Assembly (NCBI GenBank): GCA_003640385.1
Contig: RCAB01000563.1
Span: 1 to 38,181 of the forward strand
DNA: 38,181 nucleotides
Origin: Setaria digitata
Taxonomy: Eukaryota > Nematoda > Chromadorea > Rhabditida > Setariidae
Direction of reading: 5' to 3'
Position numbers and translations under genes: made by a program. Below the pieces are notes generated by a model, which saw only the letters and a list, made by a program, of their open reading frames with translations, was not told the DNA's origin and made no database searches. Of the stretch, positions 1 to 12,020 are shown piece by piece; within the stretch, counting starts at the first letter, position 1, and every line of letters starts with the position of its first letter.

Positions 1-3000
1 TTTTTTTTTTTTGTTTTTTTTTAAATTTGTAGATTTCGTTATTATTGTTCAATTTTCTAATTATTGTTTATTTCAGTAGTATCAAAACACTCCCATTTTT
101 TTTTTCTTCGCAATTATCTAATATATACAAGGAAATTTAAGCTTAAAATTAATAAAATCATCTTAAGACAGTGTTGTTGTTGTTGATTTAGAATGCTGGC
201 TTCTAGAAAAGGCTGGAAGAAAAAATGATAGCACAACAATTGTTCCCAATGATTCGATATTAATTGTTGATCAAATTGTTTGAAAAAAAAAAAAAAAAAA
301 AAAAAAAATTGAAACATTTATTTTTATTTTTGACGATAAAATGTAAAAATCTGATCATATCTCTTTCTTATTATCATTTTTCAAATAGAAATAAATATGC
401 ATTTATCGTAAAAAATGTATCGCAAGCAATAAAAATACGATAAGTATTGAGAGGTTTTATCATTGTCATGTTTTCTAACTGATGTTTTAACACATCATAC
501 AGTGTTAAATGATATTATTTGAAATTTTTTTTTGACCCAGAAATGATAACTGTAAATCAGTACGGTGTGATATATGTGAACAAATTCTCATTTTTAATGG
601 TGTCGTTTCTGCGAACTGCGTGATTGCATTAAGCAAAATATTGCTTGAAATGGATAATTCTTTCATTTCAATTTGAGAAAATTCAATTATGAAAAATCAC
701 AAATAATGCGTAAATTTATAATTGAAATAAAAAATTTATATAACATTTATCTGTTTAAATTTATAATTGAAATAAAAAATTTATATAACATTTATCTGTT
801 TTCTTTTCGTTTTTTCATTATCAACTATTGAAAATTTCACGGAAAAAAAAAAAAAAGGTTCGATACAAAATGTGAATTCAAATAATGTCTATTTGATAGT
901 GATTGTTTCACTTTTTTCTTTTTCTTTTTTTTTTTTTTTTTTCAAATTTCTTTCCTAACTGAGAAGAAAAGTGAAATCACCTCCGAAGAATGAAAAGTAA
1001 ATGCGAAATTCACGATTAACTTTCCTTTCAAGATACCATTATTCAATATAAATGCATTTGAAATTAATCGAGGATACTTTTCGTACTATATTATATCTGT
1101 GAAAATTAAAAATTTTCAGTGAATACCAAAAAAAGGAAAATTTTTCCCTTACTTTTTTTTGCAGCACTGAATCAAAAAAAAAAAAAAAGAGAAACTTACA
1201 AATGTCTAGAAAGAGAGGTATAACTTAGAGGAGCTCAAAAATTATTCGCGATAATACTTAGCATATATTCTCGTTCAGGTGATTTGATTGAGGAAATATT
1301 TGTAGGAAAGACAAAGGGGATAATTTCGAATTAAGATAAGTAATTTCTTTTTTTTTTTTGAAAGTAATTTTTCTCTTTTCTTCTGATTTAACTTACGAAT
1401 GATATGAAATTTTTCCAACAAATTTGACACAAATTCTTCAACGTATCGGAATAATTTGACATCCCTGGGGGAAAAAGAAAAAGAAACCTCGTTTTCTTTT
1501 TTTCCAAATTTGCCTATCTTGGCATAGAAGTTTAGCTGAAATTCGACCCAGAAAGATGCAGAAAAAAAAAAGAAGGAAACTACCGTAATATGCAATAATT
1601 TTGAGTCAGAAAAAACTGCATACAGTAATAGGCATAATGCTATTACAGTACGCCCACTAAATGCTAGTAGAAGGAGCTCTTCAAATTCAATTTCGATTAT
1701 ACGAAAAGAAGGAATACTACTTATAAATGAATTGGATAATTAACTAACCACTGAAGCAAAAAATAAAATAGAGGTATGGAAAAAAAAAAAAAGTAAAACA
1801 TCTTCAGGGAAAAAATCTTTTTAAGCATGTAAAAAAGAAAAAGAAAATTTACATGTTTAGCAAGAACTTTAGCAACTATAATAATTCAAAAAATGTCTCA
1901 GAAAAAAAAGAGGAAAAAAAAATCAAAATTTGTCATTCAATGAAAGAGATGGAAAAAGTGGCAAAATGGGTGAAAAAAAAAGAGAAAAAATATTCAGTTA
2001 TTGGATAAGAGCAAAATGTATCAATCATTTCATTTAGATTTTACAGGAAAAAAAAAAAATTGAAAATAAAAAAGAAGGAAGAAAACAAAAAAAAAATTTT
2101 ACACAAAATGGCCGAAATCAAGCAAAACACAAACAGAGAAAATATAATTCATCAGCTCAGGTAATCTCTTCGAATTTTTTTCCTTTTTTCTCTTCTGTAT
2201 TCAATTTTTTTTTTTCCATATAATCCAACAATCACTCTAATAGAATGTATTGTATGATATTTGAATTAGCTTAAAAAAAAAAAAAAAAAAAACGAAAAAT
2301 GAAATGAGCAGAACACAATGGAAAATTAACATGCTTAAATGAATAAATGCTTTTTTTTCGTTCCTTTTTTTTTTTGTTTGTTTCTTTCCTAATCAAAAAA
2401 ATTGGTTTTATACTAAAATTAATAATACTTCCTGAAAATTAGAAGTGTAAGAAAAAGTTCTCCTTTTCTTTTTTTTCTTGTATGAAATAAAAAATACAGC
2501 AAGACTGAAAAGAAAAAAGAAGAAACACTAAAATAAAGCAAATTACAGCAAAAAAAAAACAGCGATGAGTGATAGCATAACGGATATATATTATACTGTG
2601 TGAAGGAAAAAAAAAAAAAAAAAAAAAAAAACAATAAATAGCTTCGATGTAACAAATAAAATCTTATATCAAGTATTTTCAATTCAAAATACTTATCTAC
2701 AAAATTAAGCTGAATTTGGTGGGAAAAATATAATTTTTTAATCTTTTACTAGAAAGAGGGAGAAAGAAAGAAATAAATAAAAAAAAAACATTTACAGGAC
2801 TACTAATCAGTAAAACACTCTGTATATTACCACTTTATGATACTCTAACAAGCTGATGCTATAGTTTTCAAATGAAATTTCAACTATTACTTTCATAAGC
2901 AATAAAAAAAAAAAAAAAAAAGAAAATAATAATAATAATAAAATTAGCTGCTCTTCGTGCTATACAATTGCTTTTACATATTCAAGTGTTAGAACTTATT

Positions 3001-3224
3001 CGAAAATTAGTGTTTAAGCAACTAATTGAAGCAATCCAATAAATCAGAAAAATTTTCATGCTTTTGTCAATCTTTTTTTTTTCCACTTCTTTTTACGTTC
3101 AATCAGAATCCATATGATAAAATCATATCAAAATGCTAAACAAAGATCGCCGATGTTATGCACATATATAATATATATGTATATACTTTCAATACATATA
3201 ATATATATCGAAGGTAATTTAAAA
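1..3224. other. AT-rich sequence downstream of cul-3, no gene
   Basis: Begins in a poly-T tract and contains many A or T runs of 10 to over 20 bases (for example around 289-308, 2272-2291 and 2609-2631). The open frames at 114-317, 1275-1595 and 2419-2682 on the minus strand encode Phe/Lys-rich low-complexity peptides produced by these runs, with no domain. Some of it must be the cul-3 3' UTR, but no clear AATAAA on the minus strand was found close to the stop, so the transcript end is not placed. Confidence 0.6.
712..801. repeat. Two tandem copies of a 45-bp AT-rich unit
   Basis: Positions 712-756 and 757-801 are identical by eye, starting AAATTTATAATTG and ending CATTTATCTGTTT. Unlike the other duplications in the window there is no N between the copies, so this may be a genuine two-copy tandem repeat. 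Confidence 0.85.
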
Positions 3225-6200
3225 TCATGCCACATATTCATAGCAACGGTGATCATTCTTATCGCGAGCTAAATAATCACGTTCAATCAGCGATTCGATT
3301 CGCTTTTTGATTAACTGTGGATTCGGCATGAAGCGATGCTTCAGCTGTTGCGTCACCTAAAAGTTAGCGAAATTAATTTACGACCTGTAAAGAAACTCTG
3401 TATGAAACTCGGAAATTTAATAACATGCAGCAGTTGAAATGACAGAAACTTTGACGAATTAAGATTCGATTATGAAAGAGATATTTGAGGAAATCACTCA
3501 TGTCCAGCATTCTATCACATCTCGATGTGATAATGAAAATCTTGATGTAGAAATGGTTGTTTTATCTTCGATTTTTTATCCTGCTGTAGTATATTTGAAA
3601 AAGATTATAAAATTCATGAAACAGAACCTACACGGATAAAAATGGATTAATAGATAAAACAGCAACATCAACTTTAAAGTACTGCAAATTCAGAATGTAA
3701 GAAGCAACCGTTGAAAAATGAAATAAAGAAAAAAGATTTAAAAAAAAAAAAAAAATGAACCTCGGCAACTAGAACATTATGCAGCAATTTTTTTCGCGCT
3801 TTCATCACTCGTACAACGGCCGCTTCAACCTCATGTTTTCTATCTTCATCGATCTAGAAAAGATGCCCAATTTATCCATAAATATTAATCACCTGGCTTT
3901 AGAACATACCAACAATCTTTTCACTGCTCTGTTATGACCTTTTTTCTTACCATAAAGGCTAAATAGCCTAAATATTTGTGAAATTTCTTACCATAAAGGT
4001 CAAATGGCCTGAATATTTGTGAAACAATTAGGACCAAAAAAAAAAACTAACTCTTGAACGTGTTTCTTTTCTCTCTGGTTCAGCTTCCGCTCGACCCGAA
4101 ACCATTTGAATTTTAATTCTTGTAAGTTTAGAGGTAAATGCATCGTTTACCCAGAATTCATCACTATTTTCTAAAACTTTGTACAAAATTTATTTGTATG
4201 TTGGTTAGCAATCAATGGCGTCATCAATTTAAAAGCTAATAAACCTTATGTCCAGTGACAATGATGACATTAGCTATTATTCGAACTAGTGGAGTTAATC
4301 TTCGTAGTACTATTCAAAGTTTCAAATGAATAGTAGTGCAGCTAATTATTCACAATCACAAAATGATTCAAACAATGAGAAGAAAATTTTCTACGGACCA
4401 ATTTCTCTTCCATGTCCCTTTCGACATAAAATTCTTTGGGTCGGTTTTCCCATCGCTAAAGAAAGCAGTGATCGCTTCAATTCCTTGTCGGGAATTTGAG
4501 TTTCAGCAGCCAGTTCCTAAAATGGTTGCAAAAATATATGATGACAGTTTATAAAACAAGGTGTTGTAAAATAACCGAGACGTTAAGTCTTCTTCTAATT
4601 AACAACATCAGTGGAAATGAAAGATTAACTAAGAGACAAACTAACAACTGATCAAGCCAACACCATTTGGAAATGATAAAATTAAATACTAAAAAGATGT
4701 ATTACGGAAAGAGATTGATAGTGAACAATTTTTCCGCGCAATGTTCAAAATCATTGTTCATGGAAGTTAGCGAAATATCTTCAATGATATTTAAATTTGA
4801 ACTTGGATAAAGAGTATTTAAGTCAAAAAATCAAACGAATATTTCAGCAAGATTTGGAAAATATTTTGTTGTTGTGCATACCTCGAAAGTTATTTTAGCC
4901 TTATTGTTAAACCTGAGCAAAACACACATTTGATAGGTGCTCACAGTTAAAATTTTGTATTCTTCTTTACCGCGAGGAGCAACTGATGGTCCAGCAAGAT
5001 CCGATTCCTAAAAATAACTCACTAAATATTTTAGCACTACTGAGCGACAGAAATAGTGAGTTAAGAGTGAAAAATTATTAGTCCACGTGGAATTCAAACA
5101 CATAATTATACGTTACCTGCTGGCTTAATTCTTCTACATTGGCGTTTGTTCCGTAGAAAACAGCTTTAACATCGGCATGACCAAGCATAGGATTTAGCGA
5201 GATCTTACGGCCATTATGTTTGCTAAGGTAAAACGTCCTAAAACTTTCGAAAGCCTGAGCTGCGACCGGTGGTAGTACACAATCTGGAGCAGCTTGCGTT
5301 GGCCAATAACCGCTTGTCAATACGCGCACTGTTATATCCACAGAATCGTGCCCCTGTCAAATAAAAGACCAAATTCAATTATTATTCTAATAAAATGAAA
5401 CTTAAGAAAAGAAAAACTCACATTTTCCGTTCTCTCCTTATAATCGCGAAAATCTCCCATCAAAATATTTGATAATTCAATATCTTTAAACATCCCTTCC
5501 AGCTTCGATGTAAACTGGCAACCACATTCCGTCTTAAAAACTATGATGAGGAATGCAAAGCAAAAACATTTTTTACTTAATGGTGATAAAAATATTTATA
5601 AACACTCGAAAAATCACTTTATTGATGTAAGAGAAAAAATATTCTTCTGCTCACACTTTGTTTCAAAAATTCTAATTTTTATACTTTCCAAAGTCTCCCG
5701 ATATGACTGTTACTTTTAAATAAAGAAATTGCAGTTAACAACAGAAACACCACCAATCAATCCTCTTTTGATAGAGTTATGGTACCTTTAACTTCGAAAC
5801 CATTGCTTTCTCAGCATCATCTGACATACTTTTCTGTAGAAGTAAACGTTTGGCTAAATGGGATTTGTAATACCTAAAAAAAGGTAAAGCCTGAACACTC
5901 TTATTTCAGAAAAGATGCCTTTTTATAAGTAGAACTGTCAAAGTTAACACAATATTGCACCAATACTTTTCTTTAGAAAGAAAACAACTTATGGGGTCAA
6001 TTTTGGGAAAAAAAAAGTTTTTCTAACCGCTCAAAAACATCTTTCTCTTGCAGAAAACGGAAAAGCACCATGGATTTATCTTGTAGCGACTCTTGCTCGC
6101 TCTCGTTCATCTGAATTAAATTTCGTTACTTCCTCATTTAGAAACAAAAGTCATTTCATATATCTTTATATTTTTGAAGATTCACTTCCACTAATTTAAT

Positions 6201-9200
6201 CGAAATTGAACCGCTCAAAAACGAAATTTCGATCAGGATCAAAAAAGTACTCAGAGCGTGAAAAATAACAAAAGAAAACGAACCAATTTCATTCCCTTCT
6301 TTAACTTGTCATCCATGTATAATGATAAATACTCCGGACTTTTTGGATTTAGGTTGAGAAAATATTCAAAGTCACTCTGTATTTTTTGCTTAAATGTTTT
6401 ATCGTTATCAAAAGCATCCAACAAGAAATGATCAAACTGATTCTTGAGATCCAACAATGCCTGAAAAAATCTCCTAGTTTTTTGCATCCTAGACTCTTCT
6501 GAGAATAAAACTTTACAGAAATACTGCACCTAAACAAGTTATATAAGTCATAATACTTGTCGACCTGAATATAAAGAATAGGATTCTTTGATGTACCAGC
6601 TTCCCGATCGCCACCTTCGCTCACCAAAAACTCGCCCTTTCTTCGGAGATATCTACTTATGCAATCAGTCATCGTTGGTAATCCTTTCTTGACTCGTTTC
6701 AACAGAATATATAACCGACGTAAATCTGAAGTAGAATTTTTGCAAACAAAAAAATAGATAATAAATAATAAAAAATAATGATTTTTTAAAATTGTCTACA
6801 GTATTATTTAACCATACGAGTGGTGATTCAACGAGAAAGCTTAAGTATTTTCAAAGGCTAAATATTAGTATTACCATGAATACGATCATTGTTGAGCATG
6901 TGTACAACACCACTATTATCCATCTCAACAATTGTCATCATATGTTTATTGATCAGCTCTTCGTCCAAAACCTACAAATACGTAAAACTGTTTCACACTT
7001 AGTAAAATTATTATTTATTAATAACGAATATTTGCTTTCTCTCGTTCATTATATGAATAAATTCCCGGTATCCTAAAAAATTTCACTAACCTGTGAGTGA
7101 AAGACACAAATTAGCAACATACGTTTATTATTTTTCCATCTGGTACCAGTGGTATTAAATAGTTTATATTTTACTTGTAAAAAAAAAGTGATATCAAAGC
7201 AGTCTATATTCTACTAACAGTTGAAAAGATATAATTCAATAACATACGTCCAATATTTTTTGTTCAGTTCCTTTATCCAAATACATTTTTGCCCGATTCG
7301 ACTCTTCCATTAAACACTCCTCCACTTTTTTAACATAAACAGACGCACAGTTTTCGAGCAAAAAATTTTGGCTTTCTGCACGATAATATTCTGCTGAAAC
7401 CCGTAAAAACGGTTCTTCAAATTCTTCTTCGTAAACGCGTCGCGAATCGACACCCAATGCAACCAACATATTACATGCATTTTTTACTCCGATTCTGTAA
7501 AATATTTTAATAATTTTAAAAGGTGACATTAGATTACAAAGGGATCTTGTAATCCCTTCGATAATTAATCATTAGCTACACCGCGGTGCTGATAGAGTAC
7601 ATGCAAAAAATGAAAATGATAAACAACTGAATTTAGAAATGATAAATTCTTGTACTTTAACGAATCTGGTAATGAGTGCGATATTCTCGTTTCTATCGTG
7701 ATCTAATAGTCTTGTGTAATTTAGATATTCCAACTGAATGAGGATAACAAATACCTATTGATAATTTCGCCACCTCGCTCGGCAGCAATCATTTTTAGCA
7801 ATATATTACGCAAAGTGTCGCCTAGCGTTCCATACCGAATTATTTCATCGCGAAATAGGATAAGACCCAAGTTATAAACGGGATCAACGTTCTGCTGTTG
7901 CACATAAACCCGATCCATATACCTAAAACTGACTAACTAAATAAAAGTTACTTAATTCAAGCTTAGAGTGTTTCTTGCCGTGTATGCTATGACCATCACT
8001 CCAGTACAAGCAAAATCATTAGTGCCAACACAAGTTCAAAAATCTTCGTAAAATCCGTTGTTCACAACAGCGTAGTGCCGATAAGAGTCTCCGAACAGAT
8101 TTTAAGATTCATAGCTTTCAGCTTAAAAAAGTGCTCATTAATTAAATATTGGAAAAAACTAACATCAGAATATCCCTAATCATGACCATGGCTATAATAT
8201 GATCTTGCCAAGCTGTATTCAGCACTTCTAGAAAACTACCGTTAACTGCTGCTAGTACTTCGTTTCTAACCTTAAAAAAAGAAATCATAGTGCGAGGAAA
8301 AGATATTAGTTGGAATCATTACCGTAAGCAATTATGTTAACACAAAGTTAACTAAATGGTGTCATCAACTACTTTATGGAACTGCAATAAGAGCAAAACC
8401 AAAACTTCATTCATCTTTATGAGTTGAATCCATCTACTCCTAGAACGACTAATATAAAGTCTGAAATCTTACACCTAATAAAACTAAACCGTTGTTTGCA
8501 GATGTTCGATGACCACTTGCTTTAAACCAGAATAGAGCTTATCACCATGCTTATGCAATACCATTGTATAAGCATTACGATAAAGTTCCTCGAAACTAAG
8601 ACCAGAATTATTTTTTCGTTGGATTTCCTGAATAGCGCGTTTTAATAAATCCCATGTCTGTTGCACATATTTTTCGTCCATTGTTGTCTACAAAAATATT
8701 TAAATTTAAAAAAAAAAAGTAGATAAGGTTGGAAACAAAAGAATTCTTAGACAACTTAGAAAAAGTTGATACAAATCTGTCTTCTATGGTTAATTGCAGT
8801 GAATGCTACAGCTTTCTCACATCTATTCTTCTCTGAAGCAAAATTCCATAAGCCATAATGCACGAAACATCCAAAAAAGAAAAATGAAAAAAAAAAAAGA
8901 TGAGCAAAATTAAGCTGTTATATTCAAGAAGATTAAAAAATGTGTATGGAAGATTGAAATTCCCTAAACATTTGAGAAATATTAATAGATATGCGTCCAC
9001 ATAATGAAAAAATCTCAAATTTGAATCTTAAGAAATTTTACTAACGGAATACAAGTTTCAGTTCCTTTTGCTTCTCTCTCTATCCTCATCATTATTGAAA
9101 TTCAGCATTATTTAAGAGTTTACAACTTGACTGATTCCATGAGATCAACTCGCTTCAGGAGTTTATGCGAGAGTAGCATGAAAATAGTAAAGTATTGAGA

Positions 9201-10151
9201 CATAACCTGCATTCAAATGATGTGAACTTTCATAAGTTATTTTGTATCTAACCGTTATACGTTGTCTGTGACATAACGGACCACGATTATCATAAGTGAT
9301 TAATTCTGTAAACAGCTCCTTAATTGCTTTAAAACGTGGATGCATTTGTCATAAGTTTAGGTAAGTAAAATTTGCTGAACAACCGCGTGGCTAACTGATA
9401 ATTCTAACATAAAAATGTAACTAATGAAAATATTCTGCTAAAAGACACTGCGCTTTAGGGGATTGACTTTTATGCATAACAGTGCTAAATGGAAAATTCA
9501 GGAAGATAAGCAATGCAATAAACGTTCATTCCGAATTATTTTAGTAAGAAACTTACATGAACAAGACATGAGCTAAACTGAATGAACACTAGGAAGCTCC
9601 CACAAATGTCCTATATGAATAGTTTAAATATGATTTTATGTCATAGAAAACAAATCAAAATTGAAGAGCTATATCCATGCACACCGATGACTACGTCTAA
9701 GTAACAACTGCAGCTACCTCAGCCTAACTAAGAGAGCCAACAAATAACTATTTTCGGATGAAAATATATTAACCATATTTTTGTAAAATAAATTTTACTG
9801 AATTTCTTATTCCATATTTTAGGCTACATATAATTGGTTTTTTTTTAGTACTTTTATTGCACGGTTTCAGGGAACAAATAATAAGAACAAAAAATGTGCT
9901 ACTAAAAAGTGTACACTTTGCAACATGAGAGATATCTCGGTCTTTAAAAAAAAAAGAAAAAAAAACAAAGTCTTACTAAGATAAACATTCTCGCCCTAAT
10001 TTACTTGCAAAGGATTCAATTCCTATTAGAAATAGAAAATCAATGTACACACCGGAAAAGCTCGAATTCGCATTTTGTTGCCCGATGGACCACCACTGCC
10101 ACCACCACCGCTACCATTTGGAGCGTTCCTTGATGGTGTCGGTCGATTCAT
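3225..10151 (-). CDS. cul-3: Cullin-3, scaffold of BTB-CUL3-RBX1 E3 ubiquitin ligases (complete, 17 exons)
   Basis: Exons in transcript order: 10151-10053, 8687-8490, 8270-8164, 7922-7755, 7494-7248, 6971-6875, 6725-6565, 6460-6284, 6110-6028, 5873-5786, 5532-5422, 5353-5117, 5007-4882, 4516-4399, 4170-4052, 3853-3761, 3356-3225. They sum to 2361 nt, in frame throughout, 786 aa (human CUL3 is 768). Every intron is GT-AG. Near-identity to CUL3 is seen in the N-terminal MDEKYV and [20 protein letters not shown], then YVQQQNV, the cullin-homology [38 protein letters not shown], and the C-terminal winged helix ending EYVA. The neddylation lysine is K730 in VRVMKARKK. Family knowledge: the N-terminal half binds BTB adaptors, the C-terminal half binds RBX1, and NEDD8 activates the ligase. 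Residues 1-33 form an extension with a Gly/Ser run (13-21) before KMRIRAFP, which is the conserved BTB-contacting extension. The start is the first ATG after a TTTTCAG acceptor. Intron 1 is 1.37 kb. Confidence 0.96.
3943..4024. repeat. Two tandem 41-bp copies in a cul-3 intron
   Basis: Copies at 3943-3983 and 3984-4024 share TTCTTACCATAAAGG and ATATTTGTGAAA and differ at a few positions in between. They lie in the intron between cul-3 exons 15 and 16 and do not touch splice sites. The divergence between copies argues for a real, older duplication. Confidence 0.8.
8688..10052 (-). other. Intron 1 of cul-3 (1.37 kb), no embedded gene seen
   Basis: Bounded by a GTGTGT donor after the codons for RAFP and a TTTGTAG acceptor before TTMDEKYV. 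The interior is AT-rich. The short open frames at 8806-9018 and 9163-9345 have no recognisable domain or splice context and are treated as chance. It is by far the longest cul-3 intron, so regulatory elements are possible, but none could be identified. Confidence 0.7.
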
Positions 10152-10161
10152 CTGTGAAACA

Positions 10162-10168
10162 CTGAAAA
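10162..10168 (-). promoter_or_regulatory. Candidate splice acceptor 10 nt upstream of the cul-3 start codon
   Basis: Read on the minus strand this is TTTTCAG, the nematode acceptor consensus, 10 nt before the cul-3 ATG. A second, weaker TTCACAG ends directly at the ATG (10152-10158). No upstream exon was recognised, so spliced-leader trans-splicing is the simplest reading. A non-coding cis-spliced first exon is the alternative. Inference from position and consensus only. Confidence 0.5.
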
Positions 10169-11390
10169 TAATTTAATTCTATTAACATTAAATTCCGAGT
10201 CTCGAACATAATGGATGATAACAAGCAGAACAAAATTTCTTGGCCATTTCAATTTTACATCTAGCTCCATTTTCATTTTATTCAGATATTACACATGTTG
10301 AATCTGTACAAAAAGACACACAGTAAAAGTTAGAAATAGCCTCAATCATGATTAAAAGTATTACTATCTCCTGAATATATTATAACATCTTTCACAAAAT
10401 TCAACCATAATTCAATCGAAACTTTAAATCTGAATATACAAAATATATCAGAAATAAACATTCTACTCGTTACATAACTTGGCTTGAACGTCATAATGAC
10501 TTAATTCTATTAGTTTAAAAAATGAGGTGCAACAATACTTCTATTTTAGAATAAATGAATTGAAAGTACTAGCATAGTAATAAGTTAACAAAATGGAATT
10601 TTGCATATTCAGGATTTGATTTCGTTTATTGTAATAAAGTCTTGACGTATCGCAGCATAAAATAATTTATGTACGATAAAATATTTGGGTATAGCGTTAC
10701 TTTGAGATCAGAGGTCTCGGAATATGTAAGGTCAGAAGTGTAAGGAAATAAATACATAAGGCTAACAAAGGTCTAATGCAATATTGGCATATGTAAAGTG
10801 AAAAATCTAACCTACTAATAGAACAGGTAAGGTCATGATGAATATTATTAATGAAATAGTTCAGTTTCTTGCTTACAGATTAAGTCAAATATACTTCATT
10901 AAGTAATAATTGTTAAAGATATTAACTAAACCTAGTAATACGATAAATCGTATGTCAAAATTGCTTGATATATCAATCATTATAATTTCTATCAAAATTG
11001 TAAATCACGAAGTGATATTTGATGGCAAAGTTTGATGTAAATTATATCAAAGGATAAAACGACGGCTAATAAAGGAACGAAATCTCATCAAAAAAATTAA
11101 ATTTTAATTTTGCAATTTATCAATTGCCATCAATCATCGTAAAAGAAAGACGAAAAAACGCAAAGTTCCGAATTCTTGTGCGCGGATTTCAAACTGAAAA
11201 TTGGAAGCAGTAAAAATTCTATTCAAATAAACCGATTTATCAGAAAAGAGAAAGAAAAAGGGGTTAATCAACCTAATATTGAGCCCATAAAAAGAAAACA
11301 AACATCAGATCTTTATGAAAAATTTTGGAATTTCCAACATCTGGAAAGGAAAAAGAACAATTCCCATAACTGGATTTCACCACTCAGCTG
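10169..11390. other. Upstream flank of cul-3, non-coding, no gene recognised
   Basis: AT-rich but less homopolymeric than the rest. The overlapping plus-strand frames at 11176-11560 give Lys/Asn/Ser-rich peptides without a domain, and part of that comes from diverged copies of the downstream minisatellite. Two TAAGGTCA octamers occur at 10727-10734 and 10828-10835. This stretch would contain the cul-3 promoter, but no TATA or initiator could be assigned. Confidence 0.55.
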
Positions 11391-11690
11391 TCACCGAGAA
11401 ATCCAATACCAAAATTGTCGAGAAATCTCGGGGGAAAATAATCAAGTTCGACAACCAGCGGAGAAATGACCAGCATCGAACAAATACTTCAAAAATTTCC
11501 GGCAACTGTTGCAGCATAACAGCCATTTTCTTTAGCGGCAGAAACTTCATATACTCTTGAATATTCCGTTTTTACTTTTTTGCCGAAATTATTCATAAGA
11601 TTCAATTCCTACTCATGGGACTTGTCAACCGGAGAATTCCAAGTCATAGCTGGGAAATCCTAGAGCACCCATATATGAAGGTATGATTAA

Positions 11691-12020
11691 CTGCCGAGAA
11701 ATCTCGGAATGATAATGATGAGTGTCAATGCATAAAGATACTGCCGAGAAATCTCGGAATGATAATGATGAGTGTCAATGCGTAAAGATACTGCCGAGAA
11801 ATCTCGGAATGATAATGATGAGTGTCAATGCATAAAGATACTGCCGAGAAATCTCGGAATGATAATGATAAATGTCAATGCATAAAGATACTGCTGAGAA
11901 ATCTCGGAATGATAATGATAAGTGTCAATGCATCAGGGTACTGCCGAGAAATCTCGGAATGATAATGATAAGTGTCAATGCATCAGGGTACTGCCGAGAA
12001 ATCTCGGGATGATAATGGTA
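11691..12020. repeat. Minisatellite, 50-bp unit, about 6.6 copies, each with a palindromic core
   Basis: Units start at 11691, 11741, 11791, 11841, 11891, 11941 and a partial one at 11991, with exact 50-bp spacing. Each begins CTGCCGAGAAATCTCGGAAT and continues with GATAATGATGAGTGTCAATG. The core CCGAGA-AA-TCTCGG is an inverted repeat with 6-bp arms. Variants cluster: the last two complete units share CATCAGGGTA where earlier ones have CATAAAGATA, and one unit has CTGCTGAG. Related CGAGAAATC words occur upstream at about 11394-11430, suggesting an older decayed edge of the array. Confidence 0.97.

Noticed and set aside
1621..1651. Imperfect inverted repeat GTAATAG/CTATTAC
   Set aside because: Only 7-bp arms in AT-rich DNA; expected by chance.
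114..2682. Minus-strand open frames at 114-317, 1275-1595 and 2419-2682
   Set aside because: Phe/Lys-rich peptides from poly-T/poly-A tracts; no domain, no splice context.
7941..8150. Higher-complexity stretch in a cul-3 intron, considered as a missed exon
   Set aside because: Cullin sequence is continuous across the flanking exons (DIL-M-YMDR) in phase, and the stretch has stops in each minus-strand frame examined.
11176..11560. Overlapping plus-strand frames near the minisatellite
   Set aside because: No recognisable domain; contain decayed minisatellite words; two frames open over the same DNA.
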